DNA of 64,000 nucleotides from Nocardia huaxiensis (GCF_013744875.1 NZ_CP059399.1:7502001-7566000), one strand, 5' to 3'. Counted from the first letter of the stretch, positions 40,488 to 49,892 are shown. Notes: generated by a model from the letters alone, not told the origin. Numbers and translations: made by a program.

Positions 40488-41711
40488 ATGAAACGTGTTG
40501 TCCGCACGGCCGCGATCACGGCCGGTCTGGTACTCGCCTCCTGCGGGCAGGAGACCCGGCCGGACACCGCGGCGCCCGCACCACCGCCGCGCACCCTCAC
40601 CATCGGCATCAAATTCGACCAGCCCGGCCTGTCCACCCGCGGCCCCGACGGCAAACCGCGGGGCTTCGACGTGGACACCGCCGTTTACATCGCCGGCAAG
40701 CTCGGCGTGCAACCCGAGCACATCACCTGGCGGGAGGCCCGCTCCGACCAGCGTGAGAACCTGCTGAACTCCGGCACAGTCGATTTCGTCGTCGCCTCCT
40801 ACTCCATCACCGCCGGACGCCAGCAGCTGGTGTCCTTCGCCGGACCGTATCTGCTTGCCGGACAGGACCTTCTGGTGCGGCAGAGCGAGAGGGGCATCAC
40901 CCGCCCCGAGGACCTCAACGGCAGAACCGTCTGCACCGCAGAGGGTTCCACCTCCGCGGAGAAGATCCGCCGCAGCTTCGCCCGCAGCGTCGAACTGTCC
41001 ACCCGCGACACCTACGACCGCTGCGTCGCCGACCTCATCGCCGGCACCGTCGACGCCGTCAGCACCGACGACGTCATCCTCGCCGGTTTCGCCGCCGAAC
41101 ACGTCGGCACCCTCAAACTCGTCGGCCACCGCTTCACCCGCGAACGCTACGGCGTAGGAATCCGCAAGGGCGACATCGACCTACAGGCCCGCATCACCTC
41201 CGCCATCCGCATGATGATCGCCGACGGCAGCTGGCGCCGCGCCATGGAAACCCACCTGTCCGCCACCGGCTACCGCCCCTTCGCCGCCCCGCTGGTCTTC
41301 AACGCCCCCGACCGCGCCCTCACCCCCGCCGACCCCACCACCCTCGACCCCGACCTGCTCCGCACCACCCGCGCCATAGCCGCCACCTCCAACGCCCGCG
41401 ACTGGGAAGGCTTCCGCACCCTCGTCTGCCCCGAAACCGCCGACGCCATAGACGAAATAGTCACCCACTACACCCCCCAATACGACAAATCCCTCGCCAC
41501 CGAAGTAAAGAACGCCGGCTTCACCAACACCATCACCGGCGTAACCCAAACCGACCCCAACGCAGCCACTTTCGTCTTCCACGAGGCTTTCACCAACGTC
41601 CCCGAAAAATACAAGCAGTACTTCAAGGACATCGACTACACCGGCACCATGGTCCGCCGCAACGGCGAATGGAAACTCTGCGCCCTCGACGCCGACTTCG
41701 TCGAGCCCTGA
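40488..41711 (+). CDS. Paralogous lipoprotein: solute-binding domain plus NTF2-like tail
   Basis: This 407-residue protein has the same two-domain layout as its upstream neighbour and is clearly a tandem duplicate (TVDAVSTDDVILAG, FAGPYL, EAFTNVPEKYKQYFKDIDYTGTM, GEWKLCALDADFVEP). The lipobox is LASC. The start context AGGAGATCGGATCGATG nearly repeats that of the first copy. Codon use in the last ~400 bases drifts to A- and C-ending codons (ATA, GAA, AAA) compared with the first copy. The pair may sense or scavenge different amino acids. There is no transporter membrane subunit nearby. Confidence 0.83.
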   Translation: MKRVVRTAAITAGLVLASCGQETRPDTAAPAPPPRTLTIGIKFDQPGLSTRGPDGKPRGFDVDTAVYIAGKLGVQPEHITWREARSDQRENLLNSGTVDFVVASYSITAGRQQLVSFAGPYLLAGQDLLVRQSERGITRPEDLNGRTVCTAEGSTSAEKIRRSFARSVELSTRDTYDRCVADLIAGTVDAVSTDDVILAGFAAEHVGTLKLVGHRFTRERYGVGIRKGDIDLQARITSAIRMMIADGSWRRAMETHLSATGYRPFAAPLVFNAPDRALTPADPTTLDPDLLRTTRAIAATSNARDWEGFRTLVCPETADAIDEIVTHYTPQYDKSLATEVKNAGFTNTITGVTQTDPNAATFVFHEAFTNVPEKYKQYFKDIDYTGTMVRRNGEWKLCALDADFVEP

Positions 41712-41807
41712 ACGATTCATCCGCGGTGCGCATCGCGAAAATGGGGTGCGCACCGCGACCTCCGGTCCCTACGGTGAGATGACTGTAGGAAAGAGGAAGG
41801 ACCGGAG

Positions 41808-43031
41808 ATGTTTCCCGTCGAGCTGCGCGGAGCGAAGGCGCAGACGCTCATGTGGGCCCACGAGCACGAGATCGAACCTGCTGCGCTGCAGCAGCTTCGG
41901 AATATCTCACGGCTGGAATGGGTGCACGGTGTGCGCGTCATGCCGGACGTGCACCTCGGTAAGGGCGCCACGGTCGGCTCTGTCATCGCCATGAAGGATG
42001 CCGTCGCGCCCGCGGCCGTCGGCGTCGATATCGGATGCGGGATGGAAGCCGTGCGCACCTCACTGACGGCCGCCCAGCTGCCCGATGATCTGCGGTCGCT
42101 GCGGTCGCGGATCGAGGCGGCGGTGCCCGTCGGGTTCGCCAAGCATGACGATCCGGTGAATGTGCACCGGCTCAATGCCGAGGTGTCCGGTCAGCGCAGC
42201 GCGGGGACCACCATGCGCGCCGGCTGGGAGAAGTTCTGGAAGTCGTTCGGGTCGCTGCACGAGGGTGTGCAGTCGCTGGAATCCAAGGCGCACAAGCAGA
42301 TCGGGACGCTGGGCGGCGGGAATCACTTCTGCGAGGTTTGTCTGGATTTGGAGGGGAATGTCTGGATTCTGCTGCACTCCGGGAGCCGGAATATCGGAAA
42401 AGAACTAGCCGAGCGGCATATGGCTATCGCGCGGGCACTGCCGCACAACCAGAATCTGGTGGACCGGGATCTGGCGGTGTTTCTGGCGAATACCTCGGAG
42501 ATGGACGCTTACCGGCGGGATCTGATGTGGGCGCAGGAATACGCTGCGCGGAATCGCGCTGTCATGCTGGCGCTCGTGTGCAAGGCCGTGCGGGACGAGT
42601 TCGCGGGCCTGGAAGTCGGGTTCGACGAGCCCATCTCATGCCACCACAACTATGTGGCCGAGGAGGTCATCGACGGGATTCCCATGCTCGTGACGCGCAA
42701 GGGTGCGGTGCGGGCGGGGGACGGGGACCTGGCATTGATTCCGGGGTCCATGGGGACTCGGTCGTATGTGGTTCGCGGGAAGGGAAATCCGGCGTCCTAT
42801 CAGTCCGCTTCGCATGGGGCGGGGCGGCGGATGAGCCGGAGTGCGGCCAAGCGGCAGTTCACCGTGGCTGATCTGGTGGCGCAGACCGAGGGCGTCGAGT
42901 CGCGGAAGGACATCGGGGTGCTGGATGAGATTCCGGCCGCGTACAAGGACATCGACGCGGTGATCGAGGCGCAGGGGGATCTGGTCGATGTCGTGGCCAC
43001 GCTGCGGCAGGTGCTGTGCGTGAAGGGGTGA
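41808..43031 (+). CDS. rtcB: RtcB-type RNA ligase
   Basis: This 407-residue protein is RtcB, which joins 2',3'-cyclic-phosphate or 3'-phosphate RNA ends to 5'-OH ends using GTP and Mn2+. All signatures are present: MPDVHLGKGATVGSV, GVDIGCGM, GTLGGGNHF, LHSGSRNIG, CHHNY, PGSMGTRSYVV and SHGAGRRMSR. His336 in the last motif is the expected guanylylated residue. No archease or RtcA gene is nearby. ATG at 41808 follows GGAAGGACCGGAG. It may repair tRNAs cut by toxins; a toxin-antitoxin pair and tRNA array lie 22 kb away, but no link is shown. Confidence 0.93.
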   Translation: MFPVELRGAKAQTLMWAHEHEIEPAALQQLRNISRLEWVHGVRVMPDVHLGKGATVGSVIAMKDAVAPAAVGVDIGCGMEAVRTSLTAAQLPDDLRSLRSRIEAAVPVGFAKHDDPVNVHRLNAEVSGQRSAGTTMRAGWEKFWKSFGSLHEGVQSLESKAHKQIGTLGGGNHFCEVCLDLEGNVWILLHSGSRNIGKELAERHMAIARALPHNQNLVDRDLAVFLANTSEMDAYRRDLMWAQEYAARNRAVMLALVCKAVRDEFAGLEVGFDEPISCHHNYVAEEVIDGIPMLVTRKGAVRAGDGDLALIPGSMGTRSYVVRGKGNPASYQSASHGAGRRMSRSAAKRQFTVADLVAQTEGVESRKDIGVLDEIPAAYKDIDAVIEAQGDLVDVVATLRQVLCVKG

Positions 43032-43140
43032 GGAGGCGGGCCGACGGTGGTGTGCTGCCGTCGGCCCGGCTCTGAATTCAGGGGTGTGTCGGGGTGCGAG
43101 TTCGGTGCCGAGGGCTGCGGTGTCGGTGGGGTCGGGCACG

Positions 43141-45261
43141 ATGGAGCGCGTGACCTCGACCGATGCACAGACCAGGACGGCTCTCCCCGGTGACCTGCGG
43201 GAGGATGCCGAGCGGCTACTGCGGGAGCTGGCGGGGGCGGGAGCCCGGCTGCGGGAGGATCAGTGGGTGGCCATCGAGGCGCTGGTGGTGCAGCGGCGGC
43301 GGGCACTGGTGGTGCAGCGGACGGGGTGGGGTAAGTCGGCCGTGTACTTCATCTCCGCGAAACTGTTGCGGGCGCAGGGGCGGGGGCCGACCGTCATCGT
43401 GTCGCCCTTGCTGGCGCTCATGCGCAACCAGGTGAGCGCGGCCGAGCGGGCCGGAGTTGTTGCGGCGACCATCAATTCGGGGAACGTCACCGAGTGGGAC
43501 GACATTCACGCGCGGGTGGCGGCGGGGGATGTGGATGTGCTGCTGGTCAGTCCGGAGCGGTTGAACAATCCGGACTTCCGGGATGCGGTGCTGCCCAAGC
43601 TGGCCGCGGACGCGGGGCTCGTCGTGATCGACGAGGCGCACTGCGTGTCGGATTGGGGGCATGACTTCCGGCCGGATTACCGGCGGATTCGGACGTTGAT
43701 CGCAGATCTCGGGTCGGATGTGCCGGTGCTGGCCACCACGGCCACCGCCAATGACCGGGTGGTGGCGGATGTGGCCACGCAGATCGGGACGGACACGCTG
43801 GTGCTGCGGGGCACGCTGGATCGGGAATCGTTGCATTTGAGCGTGGTCCGGATTCCCGACGCCGTGCAGCGAACAGCCTGGTTGAGCGAGCATCTGCGGG
43901 AATTGCCGGGCTCCGGAATCGTGTACGCGCTGACCGTGGCCGCCGCGCATGATCTGGCCGATGTGCTGAATTCGCACGGTCATACGGTGGCCGCGTACAC
44001 CGGGCAGACCGACCCGGCCGAGCGCGAAGCCCTCGAACTCGCCCTGTTGAACAACGAGGTGAAGGCACTCATCGCCACCTCCGCGCTGGGCATGGGGTTC
44101 GACAAGCCCGATCTCGGATTCGTGGTGCACGTGGGTGCGCCGTCCTCGCCGATCTCCTACTACCAGCAGGTCGGACGTGCCGGGCGCGGCACCGAACGCG
44201 CCGAAGTGGTGCTGCTGCCGGGGCCGGAGGATCGGCAGATCTGGAGCTACTTCGCCTCGGTCGCCTTCCCGCGTGAGCACATTGTGCGCTCGGTGCTGGA
44301 GGCCCTGGATTTCGATCGGGCCATGTCGACGGCCGCGCTGGAACCGCTGGTGGAGCTCAATCGCTCGCGGCTGGAAATGGTGCTCAAGGTGCTCGATGTG
44401 GACGGGGCGGTGCGGCGGGTGCGCGGCGGGTGGATCGCCACCGGGGAGCCGTGGGTGTACGACACCGAACGCTACGAACGGCTGGCCGTGGCGCGAAATG
44501 CCGAGCAGCAAGCCATGATCGACTATCAGTCGACGTCCGAATGCCGGATGAACTTCCTGCGGCGGCAACTCGACGATCCGGGGCTGACGGCCGAATCGCC
44601 CGGCTGCGGACGCTGTGACAACTGCACCGGGACGCAGCTGGACACCGCCGTGGATACGGACTCGCTCACCGCCATTCGCACCCGGCTGGATCGCCCCGGC
44701 ATCGACCTCGCGCCGCGCAAGCAGTGGCCCACCGGTATGGCGAAGCTGGGAATCTCGTTGTCCGGCAAGATCTCCGACGGCGCGGACACCGGACGGGTGC
44801 TCGGGCGGCTCAGCGATCTCGGTTGGGGGCAGCGGCTGCGCGCCCTGCTGGACGCACCCGACGCACCGGTGCCCGACGAGGTCTTCCGCGCCTGCACCAC
44901 CGTGCTGCGCGAATGGGATTGGGCGCAACGGCCGACCGCGGTCATGGCCATGGAGGCCGCCACGCATCCGATCCTCGCCGCCTCACTGGCCGCGCGGCTC
45001 GCGCAGGTCGGGCGGCTGCGCGATCTCGGTGTGCTGCACACGCGGCCCGGTCTGGGGCCGGTCTCGGCGGTGAACTCGGCGCACCGCGTGGCCGCGCTGC
45101 ACAATGCCTGGGAGACACCGGATCTCAGCGATGTGGACGGGCCGATCCTGCTCATCGACACCCTCACCGACACCGGCTGGACGCTGACCATGGCGGCGCG
45201 CACACTGCGCGCGGCCGGAGCGCCCGCCGTTCTACCGTTCGCTCTGGCCACACCGTCCTGA
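43141..45261 (+). CDS. RecQ-family DNA helicase with phosphoribosyltransferase-like C-terminus
   Basis: This is a 706-residue protein. The helicase core has QRTGWGKSAVYF (Walker A), VVIDEAHCVSDWGHDFRPDYRR (DEAH and the RecQ aromatic loop) and QQVGRAGRGTE (motif VI). A zinc-binding RecQ-Ct cluster has CRMNFL and CGRCDNC. HRDC is absent. The last ~60 residues, VDGPILLIDTLTDTGWTLTMAARTLRAAGA in two pieces, are a PRPP-loop pattern of type I phosphoribosyltransferases. ATG at 43141 is chosen over in-frame upstream starts. It unwinds DNA during repair; the role of the PRTase-like tail is unknown. Confidence 0.88.
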   Translation: MERVTSTDAQTRTALPGDLREDAERLLRELAGAGARLREDQWVAIEALVVQRRRALVVQRTGWGKSAVYFISAKLLRAQGRGPTVIVSPLLALMRNQVSAAERAGVVAATINSGNVTEWDDIHARVAAGDVDVLLVSPERLNNPDFRDAVLPKLAADAGLVVIDEAHCVSDWGHDFRPDYRRIRTLIADLGSDVPVLATTATANDRVVADVATQIGTDTLVLRGTLDRESLHLSVVRIPDAVQRTAWLSEHLRELPGSGIVYALTVAAAHDLADVLNSHGHTVAAYTGQTDPAEREALELALLNNEVKALIATSALGMGFDKPDLGFVVHVGAPSSPISYYQQVGRAGRGTERAEVVLLPGPEDRQIWSYFASVAFPREHIVRSVLEALDFDRAMSTAALEPLVELNRSRLEMVLKVLDVDGAVRRVRGGWIATGEPWVYDTERYERLAVARNAEQQAMIDYQSTSECRMNFLRRQLDDPGLTAESPGCGRCDNCTGTQLDTAVDTDSLTAIRTRLDRPGIDLAPRKQWPTGMAKLGISLSGKISDGADTGRVLGRLSDLGWGQRLRALLDAPDAPVPDEVFRACTTVLREWDWAQRPTAVMAMEAATHPILAASLAARLAQVGRLRDLGVLHTRPGLGPVSAVNSAHRVAALHNAWETPDLSDVDGPILLIDTLTDTGWTLTMAARTLRAAGAPAVLPFALATPS

Positions 45262-45273
45262 CCACCGACGCGG

Positions 45274-45756
45274 TCAGGCGTCCCTGGCCAGACCGCGTTC
45301 CTTCAGCCCCGCCAGCGAATCCACGTATTTCAGCATGAGGCGGGCGAATTCGAGGCGGTCGTCCTCGGACCAGTCGGCGGTGATGTAGTCGTAGGCGTCG
45401 CGCTGATGCCTGCGGAAACGCGCCATGAGGTCGAGGCCCTCGGGGCTCAGCTCGAGGACGGTGCGGCGGCCGTCCTCCTGGGAGGCTGCGCGCTTCAGAT
45501 AGCCGGCCTTGATGTTGTCGCTCACCATGCGGCTGGCCACCGACGGGTCCACGCCCAGCAGCTCGGCCACCATGCCGACGGTGACCTCCGATTCCTTCGC
45601 GTGCTCGAGGACCATATTGAGCACCAGGGTGCGGCTCAGGTCCTTGGCCGAGATGGGGTTCTCGACCTCCAGCAGGGAGGTGCGGCGCAGCTTGCTGAAG
45701 GCCGGGCCGACGGCATTCAGCAGGTCCTCGGCGTTCCGCCGGTCCTTCGCGGTCAT
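45274..45756 (-). CDS. MarR family transcriptional regulator
   Basis: This 160-residue winged-helix regulator has VTVGMVAELLGVDPSVASRMVSDNIKAGYLKRAASQEDGRRTVLELSPEG as its DNA-binding part and C-terminal dimerisation helices. ATG at 45756 is chosen, with GTG at 45762 as alternative. It is divergent from a three-gene cassette (NmrA-like oxidoreductase, MFS efflux pump, MarR-like protein), the classic arrangement for a regulator of efflux. The intergenic region contains TTGACA at 45795-45800 and related TGACA half sites on either side. Confidence 0.85.
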   Translation of the reverse strand: MTAKDRRNAEDLLNAVGPAFSKLRRTSLLEVENPISAKDLSRTLVLNMVLEHAKESEVTVGMVAELLGVDPSVASRMVSDNIKAGYLKRAASQEDGRRTVLELSPEGLDLMARFRRHQRDAYDYITADWSEDDRLEFARLMLKYVDSLAGLKERGLARDA

Positions 45757-45855
45757 GTGCACATGGTAACTGCATGCTTGACCGAAGATATGTGTTGACA
45801 GTCATTTATGTGCATGACATCATCTATTTGTCAGCGAGCATGTAATACCCACTCC

Positions 45856-45889
45856 CGGGGGATCTCAGGGGCTTCGCCCCGAACCCCCG
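45856..45889. repeat. Nested GC-rich hairpin element
   Basis: Inner stem GGGGC-TTC-GCCCC (45868-45880) is enclosed by CGGGGG (45856-45861) and CCCCCG (45884-45889). A related GC hairpin lies at 57747-57765. Elements of this type are scattered in many actinobacterial genomes. Here it lies in the leader of the NmrA-like gene. Confidence 0.6.
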
Positions 45890-45945
45890 AAGGCACGTCA
45901 GCCACTCGCTGGTCTCAGACTTCCGCTCTCGATTGGAGATCCCTC

Positions 45946-46788
45946 ATGTCCACGCTCGTTACCGGTGCCCGCGGCAAGATCGGCCAGGCTGTCCTCGCGC
46001 AGCTGCATACCGCCGGGCTGCCTGTTCGCGCCGCCAGTGCCGATCCGTCCGCGCTCAGCGTGCCCGCCGGGGTCGAGGCCGCCGAGTTGCGCCTCGACTC
46101 TCCCGAGACCTTCGAGGCCGCGCTCGACGGCGTCACCCAGGTCTTCCTCTACCCCGAACCCGCGGGCATCGACGCCTTCATCGCCGCCGCGCGGCAGGCC
46201 GGTGTCGAACATGTCGTCCTGCTGTCCACTTCGGCCGTGCTGTCGCCCGATGCCGAGACCAGCCCGCTCGCCATGCACAATCTCGCCGTCGAAAAGGCGC
46301 TTGCCGCTTCGGATCTCACGGTGACCGTGCTGCGGCCCGACAGCTTCGCCACCAATACGCTCGGCTGGGCCCACTTCATCGGCAACGATCTGCCGATTCA
46401 GCACGCCTACCCGGAGGCCGCCATGGCTGTCGTGCATCCCGGCGATATCGCCGACATCGCCGTCGCCGCGCTCACCGGGGATGCGCTGCGCGGCCGCACG
46501 TTCACCGTCACCGGTCCCGAGCTGCTCAGCTTCCGCGAACAGCTCGCCCTCGTCTCCGAGATTCTCGGCCGCGATATCCCCATGCAACTCATCACCCGCG
46601 CCGACGCCGAACAGCAGATGGCGCAGCACATGCCGCCGGTCTTCGTCGGCTCGCTGCTCGACTACTGGGCCACCGCCACCACGGCGCCGATGCCCGTCGC
46701 CGACACCACCGAGTCCCTGCTCGGCACCCCCGCCCGCCGCTTCGATCAATGGGTGCGTGAGCACGCGGCGGCCTTCTCCCGCAACTGA
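45946..46788 (+). CDS. NmrA-like NAD(P)-binding protein
   Basis: This is a 280-residue atypical SDR: STLVTGARGKIGQAVLAQL (Rossmann motif), VEHVVLLSTSAVL, VTVLRPDSFATNTL, VVHPGDIADIAVAAL and the C-terminal IPMQLITRADAEQQMAQHMP. Members are NADP-dependent reductases of the quinone-reductase 2/NmrA type or redox sensors. ATG at 45946 has TTGGAGAT ten bases upstream. It heads a cassette with an MFS efflux pump, divergent from a MarR repressor, which suggests a response to a toxic compound. Confidence 0.83.
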   Translation: MSTLVTGARGKIGQAVLAQLHTAGLPVRAASADPSALSVPAGVEAAELRLDSPETFEAALDGVTQVFLYPEPAGIDAFIAAARQAGVEHVVLLSTSAVLSPDAETSPLAMHNLAVEKALAASDLTVTVLRPDSFATNTLGWAHFIGNDLPIQHAYPEAAMAVVHPGDIADIAVAALTGDALRGRTFTVTGPELLSFREQLALVSEILGRDIPMQLITRADAEQQMAQHMPPVFVGSLLDYWATATTAPMPVADTTESLLGTPARRFDQWVREHAAAFSRN

Positions 46789-46835
46789 TTCCGGTCTCGC
46801 ACACGCGGCGAGGCCCCTCCCCCAAGGCATCTCAC

Positions 46836-48221
46836 ATGTCCACACTGATGGCCGATCCGCGCGCCGAGATGCGCGCCCGCTGGGCCATTCTCGCCGTCAT
46901 CCTCTTCGCGGCGATTCTCGACCTGCTCGACTCCACCATCACCACCATTGCCGCGCCGACCATTGCCACCGATCTGGGTGGTGGCCCGGCGCTCGTGCAA
47001 TGGCTCGGCGCCTCCTACGCACTCACCATGGGCGTGCTGCTCGTAGTCGGCGGGCGGCTCGGCGACAAGTTCGGGCGACGCCGGCTGTTCCTCATCGGGA
47101 TCATCGGGTTCACGCTCGCGTCCATCGCCTGCGGGCTGGCCTTCGATCCCGCCTCCATCATCGTCTTCCGCGTCCTGCAGGGTGGATTCGGCGCGCTGCT
47201 GATCCCGCAGGGCTTCGGCATCCTCGGCGCGGTCTTCCCCCGCGACGAACTCGGCAAAGCCTTCGGCGTCTTCGCCCCGGCGCTCGGACTGTCCGCCATC
47301 GGCGGACCCATCCTCGCCGGATTCCTCATCGACGCAAACCTTTTCGGTCTGGGCTGGCGTTCGATGTTCCTCATCAATATCGCCCTCGGCGGGCTGGCCA
47401 TCACCCTGGCCGTGCGGCTGCTGCCCCGGGATTCCGGCGACCGCGCCGTCACCGTCGACGGTCTCGGGTCGGTGCTGCTCGCCGCCGCCATGGTGGGCGC
47501 GCTCTACGGTCTCATCGACGGTCCGGCGCACGGGTGGACCGCGCGGCCCGTCCTCTCCGTCCTCACCGGGCTGCTCTTCTTCCTGCTGTTCGGACTGCGC
47601 CAGCGCAGGGCCGCCGCGCCACTGCTGGAACCGTCGCTGCTGCGCAATCGCGGGTTCACCGCCGGGCTGCTGCTCGGGCTCGTCTACTACGCCGCCACCT
47701 CCGGGCTGCTGTTCGTGCTGTCGCTGTACCTACAGGATGTACTGCACCGCAATCCGACTCAGACCGCCCTCGGCATGACGCCGATCGCGGCCGGCATCAT
47801 CGTCGCCTCCATCGCGGCGCACCAGCTGCTGGAACGGCTGGGCCGCAGGTTCGTTCTGCTCGGGCTCACCCTCACGCTGGCGGGTGTGCTCAGCCTGCTC
47901 GCGCTGGTCACCGTCACCGACCCCACCGGCTGGACTCTGGTCCCGCCCGTCCTGCTCACCGGCCTCGGGCTGGGTTCCTGCTTCGGCAGCATCTACCGCG
48001 TCACCCTCGGCGATATCGACCCCGCCGAATCCGGCAGCGCCAGCGGATCACTGTCCGCCGTGCAGCAACTCGCCAACAGTCTCGGCGCGGCCGCGGTCAC
48101 CACCGTCTACTTCCACACCACCGGCGTCACCGCCGCTCTGCTGACGGTCGCGGCCATCACCGCCCTGTGCCTGCTGCCGGTCCGCCTGCTGCCCCGGCAC
48201 GCCGCCTCCGGGAACCACTGA
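46836..48221 (+). CDS. DHA2-type MFS drug efflux transporter
   Basis: This 461-residue transporter has motif A GRLGDKFGRRRLF after TM2, motif D1 near the N-terminus (LDSTITTIAAPTIATDL) and motif C-like GPILAGFL, with about 14 hydrophobic segments. This is the layout of the EmrB/QacA drug:H+ antiporters. It lies 47 bases after the NmrA-like gene and 25 bases before a MarR-like gene, all in one direction. Regulation by the divergent MarR gene at 45274 is likely. The exported compound is unknown. Confidence 0.9.
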   Translation: MSTLMADPRAEMRARWAILAVILFAAILDLLDSTITTIAAPTIATDLGGGPALVQWLGASYALTMGVLLVVGGRLGDKFGRRRLFLIGIIGFTLASIACGLAFDPASIIVFRVLQGGFGALLIPQGFGILGAVFPRDELGKAFGVFAPALGLSAIGGPILAGFLIDANLFGLGWRSMFLINIALGGLAITLAVRLLPRDSGDRAVTVDGLGSVLLAAAMVGALYGLIDGPAHGWTARPVLSVLTGLLFFLLFGLRQRRAAAPLLEPSLLRNRGFTAGLLLGLVYYAATSGLLFVLSLYLQDVLHRNPTQTALGMTPIAAGIIVASIAAHQLLERLGRRFVLLGLTLTLAGVLSLLALVTVTDPTGWTLVPPVLLTGLGLGSCFGSIYRVTLGDIDPAESGSASGSLSAVQQLANSLGAAAVTTVYFHTTGVTAALLTVAAITALCLLPVRLLPRHAASGNH

Positions 48222-48246
48222 AACCCGCTGGGAGAAAGGAACTCTC

Positions 48247-48663
48247 ATGAAACCGCTCGGCTACTGGCTCAATCGCACCGACCGCGCTCTCACCACCTAC
48301 ATGGACACCATGCTCGGCGAGTTCGGGCTGACCCGGCTCGCCTGGCAGGTCCTCAATGTCGTCCGCGACGGCCGGGACGTGTCCGACACCGCGGTGCTCT
48401 CGGCCATGCGGGAGATGGGCGGCACCGAAAGCCTCACCGCCACCATCGAACTCGTCCTCGGTGACGGCTGGGTGCACCGGCCCGGCAGCGACCGGCTCGC
48501 CCTCACCGAGAGCGGCCGCACCCGCCTCGGACAGGTCGAGACCGCCATCGCCGACTTCCGCGAACTGTCGGCCCGCGGCATCTCCGCCGAGGAATACCGC
48601 ATCGCGGTCTCGGTCCTCGAACGCATGACCCACAATCTCGAATCCACTGAACCCGCAGGTTAG
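48247..48663 (+). CDS. MarR-like winged-helix protein
   Basis: This 138-residue protein has MKPLGYWLNRTDRALTTYMDTML, a hydrophobic helix QVLNVVRDG, and RLALTESGRTRLGQVE as wing, followed by a dimerisation helix (SAEEYRIAVSVLERMTHNLE). It fits small MarR-type regulators, but the recognition helix (TESLTATIELVLGDGWV) is degenerate. GAGAAAGGA lies at ideal distance before the ATG. It is the last gene of the efflux cassette. Confidence 0.72.
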   Translation: MKPLGYWLNRTDRALTTYMDTMLGEFGLTRLAWQVLNVVRDGRDVSDTAVLSAMREMGGTESLTATIELVLGDGWVHRPGSDRLALTESGRTRLGQVETAIADFRELSARGISAEEYRIAVSVLERMTHNLESTEPAG

Positions 48664-48732
48664 CGGCGTGTCACCGGGCGGTCCGACGTAACCTCGGGGC
48701 ACCGCAGTCGCCGCACACCCCCGGGAGTAGCC

Positions 48733-49830
48733 ATGGCGTCCGCATCACCGAAAGTGCCACCGCTGCCGGTCCTGCGCGCGGTCGACCGGCTCCGCACCGG
48801 TCTCGCCGCGCTGCACCGGCGTCTGGTACCGGGCCATGTCGCACTGCGCGAGATGCAGATGGCGGGCTTCCTCGCCCAGGCCGTCAGCGCCGCGGCCACA
48901 CTCGGCATTGCCGACGCCCTGGCCACCGGTCCCCGGCAACCGGCCGACCTCGCGCGCATGATCGGCGCGAACGAGGACGGAGTACGACGGCTCATGCGGC
49001 TGCTCATCTCCTACGACGTCTTCGAGCAGCGCGCCGACGGCCGCTACGCCCTCACCCGGATCTCGCAGGGCCTGCGCTCCGACAGCGCGGTCTCGCTGCG
49101 CGACCTGTTCCAGTTCTTCGGATCCGACTACCACCGCGGCCACTGGTCGCACCTCGCCGAGGCCGTGCGCACCGGCCGACCCGTCGCCCCCGACCTCGAC
49201 GGCATGACCTTTTTCGAATACACCGCCCTGCACCGCGATATCGGCGACCTGTTCGACCGCGCCATGACCAGCGTCGGCAACCTGTCCATCGCACCCCTGC
49301 TGGCCGCCTACGATTTCGGCCGCTTCCCCACCATCGTGGACATCGGCGCGGGCCACGGCAGCCTGCTCATCGAAATCCTGCGCCACACCGAGGCGGCGCG
49401 CGGCATCATCTTCGATCTACCCGAAGTCGTTGCGGGACTGGCCGATCGCATCGCCGAGCACGAACTCACCGACTGCCTCGCCGTGGAAACCGGCTCGTTC
49501 TTCGACACCGCACCCAAGGGCGGCGACGCCTACATCCTCAAACACATCATTCACGACTGGTCCGATGCCGAAGCCGAACAGATCCTGCGCACCGTGCGCG
49601 CGGCCATGGACCCGGAAGCCAGCGTCCTGCTCATCGAAATGGTGCTGCCCGCCCACCGCCGCCCACATGCGTCCAAGTTCATCGACCTGGAAATGCTCGT
49701 CAATGCCACCGGCCGCGAACGCACCCGCGACGAGTACGGAAACCTGCTGGCCCGCAGCGGATTCGCGCTCACCCGCCTGGTACCCACCGCCTCCGCCGAC
49801 AGCATCCTGGAAGCCCGGCCACTGCGCTGA
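48733..49830 (+). CDS. O-methyltransferase (SAM-dependent, dimerisation-domain type)
   Basis: This 365-residue enzyme of the O-methyltransferase 2 family has an N-terminal winged-helix dimerisation domain (ATLGIADALATGPRQPADLARMIG). The SAM motif is IVDIGAGHGSLLIEIL, followed by GIIFDLPEVV and the catalytic-region motif DAYILKHIIHDWSDAEAEQIL, where a His is the usual general base. SVLLIEMVLPA follows. Such enzymes methylate hydroxyls of polyketides, phenolics or carotenoids. No biosynthetic partner genes are adjacent, so the substrate is unknown. Confidence 0.87.
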   Translation: MASASPKVPPLPVLRAVDRLRTGLAALHRRLVPGHVALREMQMAGFLAQAVSAAATLGIADALATGPRQPADLARMIGANEDGVRRLMRLLISYDVFEQRADGRYALTRISQGLRSDSAVSLRDLFQFFGSDYHRGHWSHLAEAVRTGRPVAPDLDGMTFFEYTALHRDIGDLFDRAMTSVGNLSIAPLLAAYDFGRFPTIVDIGAGHGSLLIEILRHTEAARGIIFDLPEVVAGLADRIAEHELTDCLAVETGSFFDTAPKGGDAYILKHIIHDWSDAEAEQILRTVRAAMDPEASVLLIEMVLPAHRRPHASKFIDLEMLVNATGRERTRDEYGNLLARSGFALTRLVPTASADSILEARPLR

Positions 49831-49892
49831 CCGAATCCGCCACCCGCGCAGGAATATTTCCGGCGCACCCGGCCGAACGCTAGATTGACCTC

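Noticed and set aside
41181..41753. A 190-codon glycine-rich frame on the minus strand
   Set aside because: It arises from the unusual codon use of the second lipoprotein gene on the opposite strand and has no start signal.
48733..49830. Start of a secondary-metabolite cluster
   Set aside because: Only a lone O-methyltransferase is present. No polyketide, peptide or terpene synthase is nearby.
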